From Calditrichota bacterium (GTDB taxonomy: Bacteria > Zhuqueibacterota > Zhuqueibacteria > Zhuqueibacterales > Geothermadaptataceae): DNA of 8,210 nt. The translations under genes were made by a program, and so were the position numbers. The notes beneath the pieces were generated by a model. It saw nothing but the letters and a program-made list of their open reading frames with translations. It was not told where the DNA came from and searched no databases. Positions 6,549 to 8,210 of this stretch are shown here, one piece after another (position 1 is the first letter of the stretch; every line of letters begins with the position of its first letter). Location: the NCBI GenBank assembly GCA_008501545.1, contig QQUM01000109.1, positions 1 to 8,210 of the forward strand, in the 5' to 3' direction.

Positions 6549-6567
6549 TTCTTGTTCTAAAATAAAA

Positions 6568-6602
6568 AATCCTTGCGAAGGTTTTGAACCTTCGCAAGGA
6601 TT
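6568..6602. terminator. Strong, probably bidirectional intrinsic terminator
   Basis: Perfect 16-bp stem (arms 6568-6583 and 6587-6602) with a 3-base TTG loop, 19 bases after the pckA stop and 38 bases after the convergent minus-strand gene. On the minus strand the stem is followed by a clear T-run (complement of the A-rich 6559-6569). On the plus strand it is followed by a T/C-rich run (TTCTACTTCTTTT). It should stop transcription from both sides. Confidence 0.9.
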
Positions 6603-6640
6603 CTACTTCTTTTCCCTGCTTCCAGTTGTTCATCTTTCAA

Positions 6641-6892
6641 TCACTTCAAATAAGTCACCTTGCACACTGCTTTTTTCCCGCCTGCCTTGAGCACTATAAA
6701 ATAATTTCCATCCGCAGTGCCGCCAGGATACCAGAATTCTGAATGCGTGCCTGCTTCCTTTGCGCCATTGGTAATCGTGCTTACATGCCGACCGAGGACA
6801 TCATACACTGCGACTTTAACTTGAGCTGGCTGAGGCAGATCGTATTCAATTATTGTGGCATTCCGAATCGGATTGGGGTAGGCTTTTAAAAG
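6641..6892 (-). other. T9SS type A-like C-terminal sorting domain
   Basis: About 83 residues at the end of the propeller protein. YPNP opens the domain, followed by a strand-rich Ig-like region with VYDVLGR and a GNYF strand before the final KVTYLK. This pattern is typical of Por-secretion sorting domains in the FCB group and is the main taxonomic clue in the window. Confidence 0.8.
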
Positions 6893-8210
6893 AACTTTAT
6901 CCCCTGTAACCACAACCGTTGAATCGCTGCCGAGATCGTATTTCTGTAATCTGATATGGCGCGCACTGTATTCTCCCTTGGTTGAAATATTATATAAACT
7001 ATTTGGTTGTTCGATCCGGTTTATAAAAAATGAGCCGAAACTTAGCTCACCTTCATTCTGCCAATAAACCTCGCCATCCGGTCGCAAGCATGTAAAGCCT
7101 TCTGAGAGTTTTGTGCCATAATATGTCGTTTCATTTAGCTGGTACAAGAATCCGTTGTAATAAATATTTGCATTTTCATCGACCTCGAAGTTTAACAGCC
7201 TAAAATATTGAAATTCCGTCAAGCCTGTTCGATCTCTGCGAAATACCGGGTCGCCATCCTTGTTGAGCTTTGTAATTGAACCATTCGCAGTAGCAAATAG
7301 CGCATTCCCAAAAACATCGACTGAGAAACCAAAAAGTCTTTCCTCACCGTTCTGATCGTATTGATCCAGATAGTCCCACAGTTTTTTCCCACCCGGCGAA
7401 AACTTTACAATCCCGGCTGTATAATATACCGGATTTCCTTCCATGTAATTGAAATAACTATTAACAGCGAAAAAGATATTGCCATCGTGATCTGTTTGCA
7501 AACCTTGAATATAATCTGTTCCCTTCCCGGGATTCTCCCACTTTTTCTGCCATAAAACTTGTCCTGATTTCGAAAGTTTTTCTATCGTCAAAACCGTATT
7601 GCTGGATACCAGACCACTATCTTCGGTTATCCGGCCCAGCAGAATTAGATTATTGGAGGGATCGAGTTCGATCAAAATAAATTCGGGCCACTTCCCCACA
7701 TCTGTCGATTTAACATAGCGCCAGATTTCGTTGCCCTGTGCATCATATTTAGCGAGCGCTGGATAAAATAAATCGTTGCTTTTTGTAGAACCCATCACAT
7801 AAATAGCATCGTTTTCATCAATCACTATCCCCTGGCCTGATCGCCATAAAATCAGATCAGTGAGGGGATATTTTTCTGAGCTTGTCCCACGGCTGCTGAA
7901 TCGGAGTAGATAATCTTCGAAATTACCCGCATCAGTACCCTCGGTTAGCAGTGTGTAAACTTCTCCTTTTGAGTTGAGCGCAATGTTTTTATGTACAATA
8001 TAACTCGGCTCGCCGACGGAATGAATGGCTTGCCATAATTGTGTGCCATCGTCCGCAAATTTTGTTACAACGGGATCGCCAGCCGATTCGGATAACAGAA
8101 ATGTTTCACCCTGCGCATTATACGTATTTGCCAAAAAATGGTCATTCGTTACACGTGACAATCCTTCTGTACTCTGCCACTGTACCTGGCCGGACGGATT
8201 GTATTTCTTT
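6641..8210 (-). CDS. Secreted beta-propeller-like protein with T9SS (Por) C-terminal sorting domain; N-terminus outside the window
   Basis: The frame is open to the right edge, so 522 residues are visible and the start and any signal peptide lie outside. A TTG at 8161 is internal, since the repeat pattern continues upstream of it. Numbering from that TTG, the first 415 or so residues form repeats of about 45-60 residues with a D/N-x-x-G-N-x-Y-like strand and a K-x-x-x-x-G-x-x-x-W end, with ends near -5, 43, about 95 (weak), 147, 204, 262, 307 (Phe instead of Trp) and 367. This resembles SBBP or PQQ-like beta-propellers. Residues 424-506 are a sorting domain with YPNP (428-431), IIEYDLP, VYDVLGR (452-458), GNYFIVLKAG and a Lys-rich end. 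Such proteins are exported by Sec, moved across the outer membrane by the type IX system, and released or surface-anchored. The ligand or enzyme activity is unknown. The gene is convergent with pckA and probably unrelated to it. Confidence 0.85.
   Translation of the reverse strand, partial: KKYNPSGQVQWQSTEGLSRVTNDHFLANTYNAQGETFLLSESAGDPVVTKFADDGTQLWQAIHSVGEPSYIVHKNIALNSKGEVYTLLTEGTDAGNFEDYLLRFSSRGTSSEKYPLTDLILWRSGQGIVIDENDAIYVMGSTKSNDLFYPALAKYDAQGNEIWRYVKSTDVGKWPEFILIELDPSNNLILLGRITEDSGLVSSNTVLTIEKLSKSGQVLWQKKWENPGKGTDYIQGLQTDHDGNIFFAVNSYFNYMEGNPVYYTAGIVKFSPGGKKLWDYLDQYDQNGEERLFGFSVDVFGNALFATANGSITKLNKDGDPVFRRDRTGLTEFQYFRLLNFEVDENANIYYNGFLYQLNETTYYGTKLSEGFTCLRPDGEVYWQNEGELSFGSFFINRIEQPNSLYNISTKGEYSARHIRLQKYDLGSDSTVVVTGDKVLLKAYPNPIRNATIIEYDLPQPAQVKVAVYDVLGRHVSTITNGAKEAGTHSEFWYPGGTADGNYFIVLKAGGKKAVCKVTYLK

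Overview
The window looks like a chromosomal segment from a bacterium of the FCB group (Bacteroidota/Balneolota/Rhodothermota/Ignavibacteriota/Calditrichota-like). The best clue is the minus-strand gene at the right edge. It ends in a C-terminal domain of the type-IX-secretion (Por) sorting kind, with a YPNP motif, a YDVLGR motif and a short Lys-rich end. The exact phylum cannot be fixed from this sequence. No mobile element, tRNA, rRNA or CRISPR array was seen.

Left part (1-4245, plus strand): a tightly packed gene row that reads as a biotin-dependent, Na+-translocating decarboxylase module. In order it holds a biotin-protein ligase (5' end outside the window), a 70-residue gamma-type membrane subunit, a 612-residue alpha subunit (carboxyltransferase plus biotin carrier), a 373-residue membrane beta subunit (the Na+ pump), and a 103-residue probable dimeric alpha-beta-barrel protein. 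The gamma and alpha genes overlap by 4 bases (ATGA); the other gaps are 12-31 bases. The ligase would biotinylate Lys578 of alpha. Alpha would move CO2 from a 2-oxoacid, most likely oxaloacetate, to biotin. Beta would release the CO2 and export Na+. No biotin carboxylase is present, which fits a decarboxylase rather than a carboxylase.

Middle (4246-4943): about 700 AT-rich bases with no convincing gene but several inverted repeats and a recurring GGTAAGT/ACTTACC motif. It lies upstream of pckA and may be its control region, a long leader, or the site of a small RNA.

Right part (4944-6548, plus strand): pckA, ATP-type phosphoenolpyruvate carboxykinase, with all main motifs intact. It also acts on oxaloacetate, so the window groups two enzymes of the oxaloacetate/pyruvate/PEP node. 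A 16-bp perfect hairpin (6568-6602) serves as a terminator between pckA and the convergent minus-strand gene (6641 to the right edge), which encodes a secreted beta-propeller-like protein.

The most unusual points are the altered biotin-binding loop of the ligase, the divergent metal-site and biotin-site motifs of the alpha subunit, the extra barrel protein at the end of the decarboxylase row, and the structured non-coding region before pckA.
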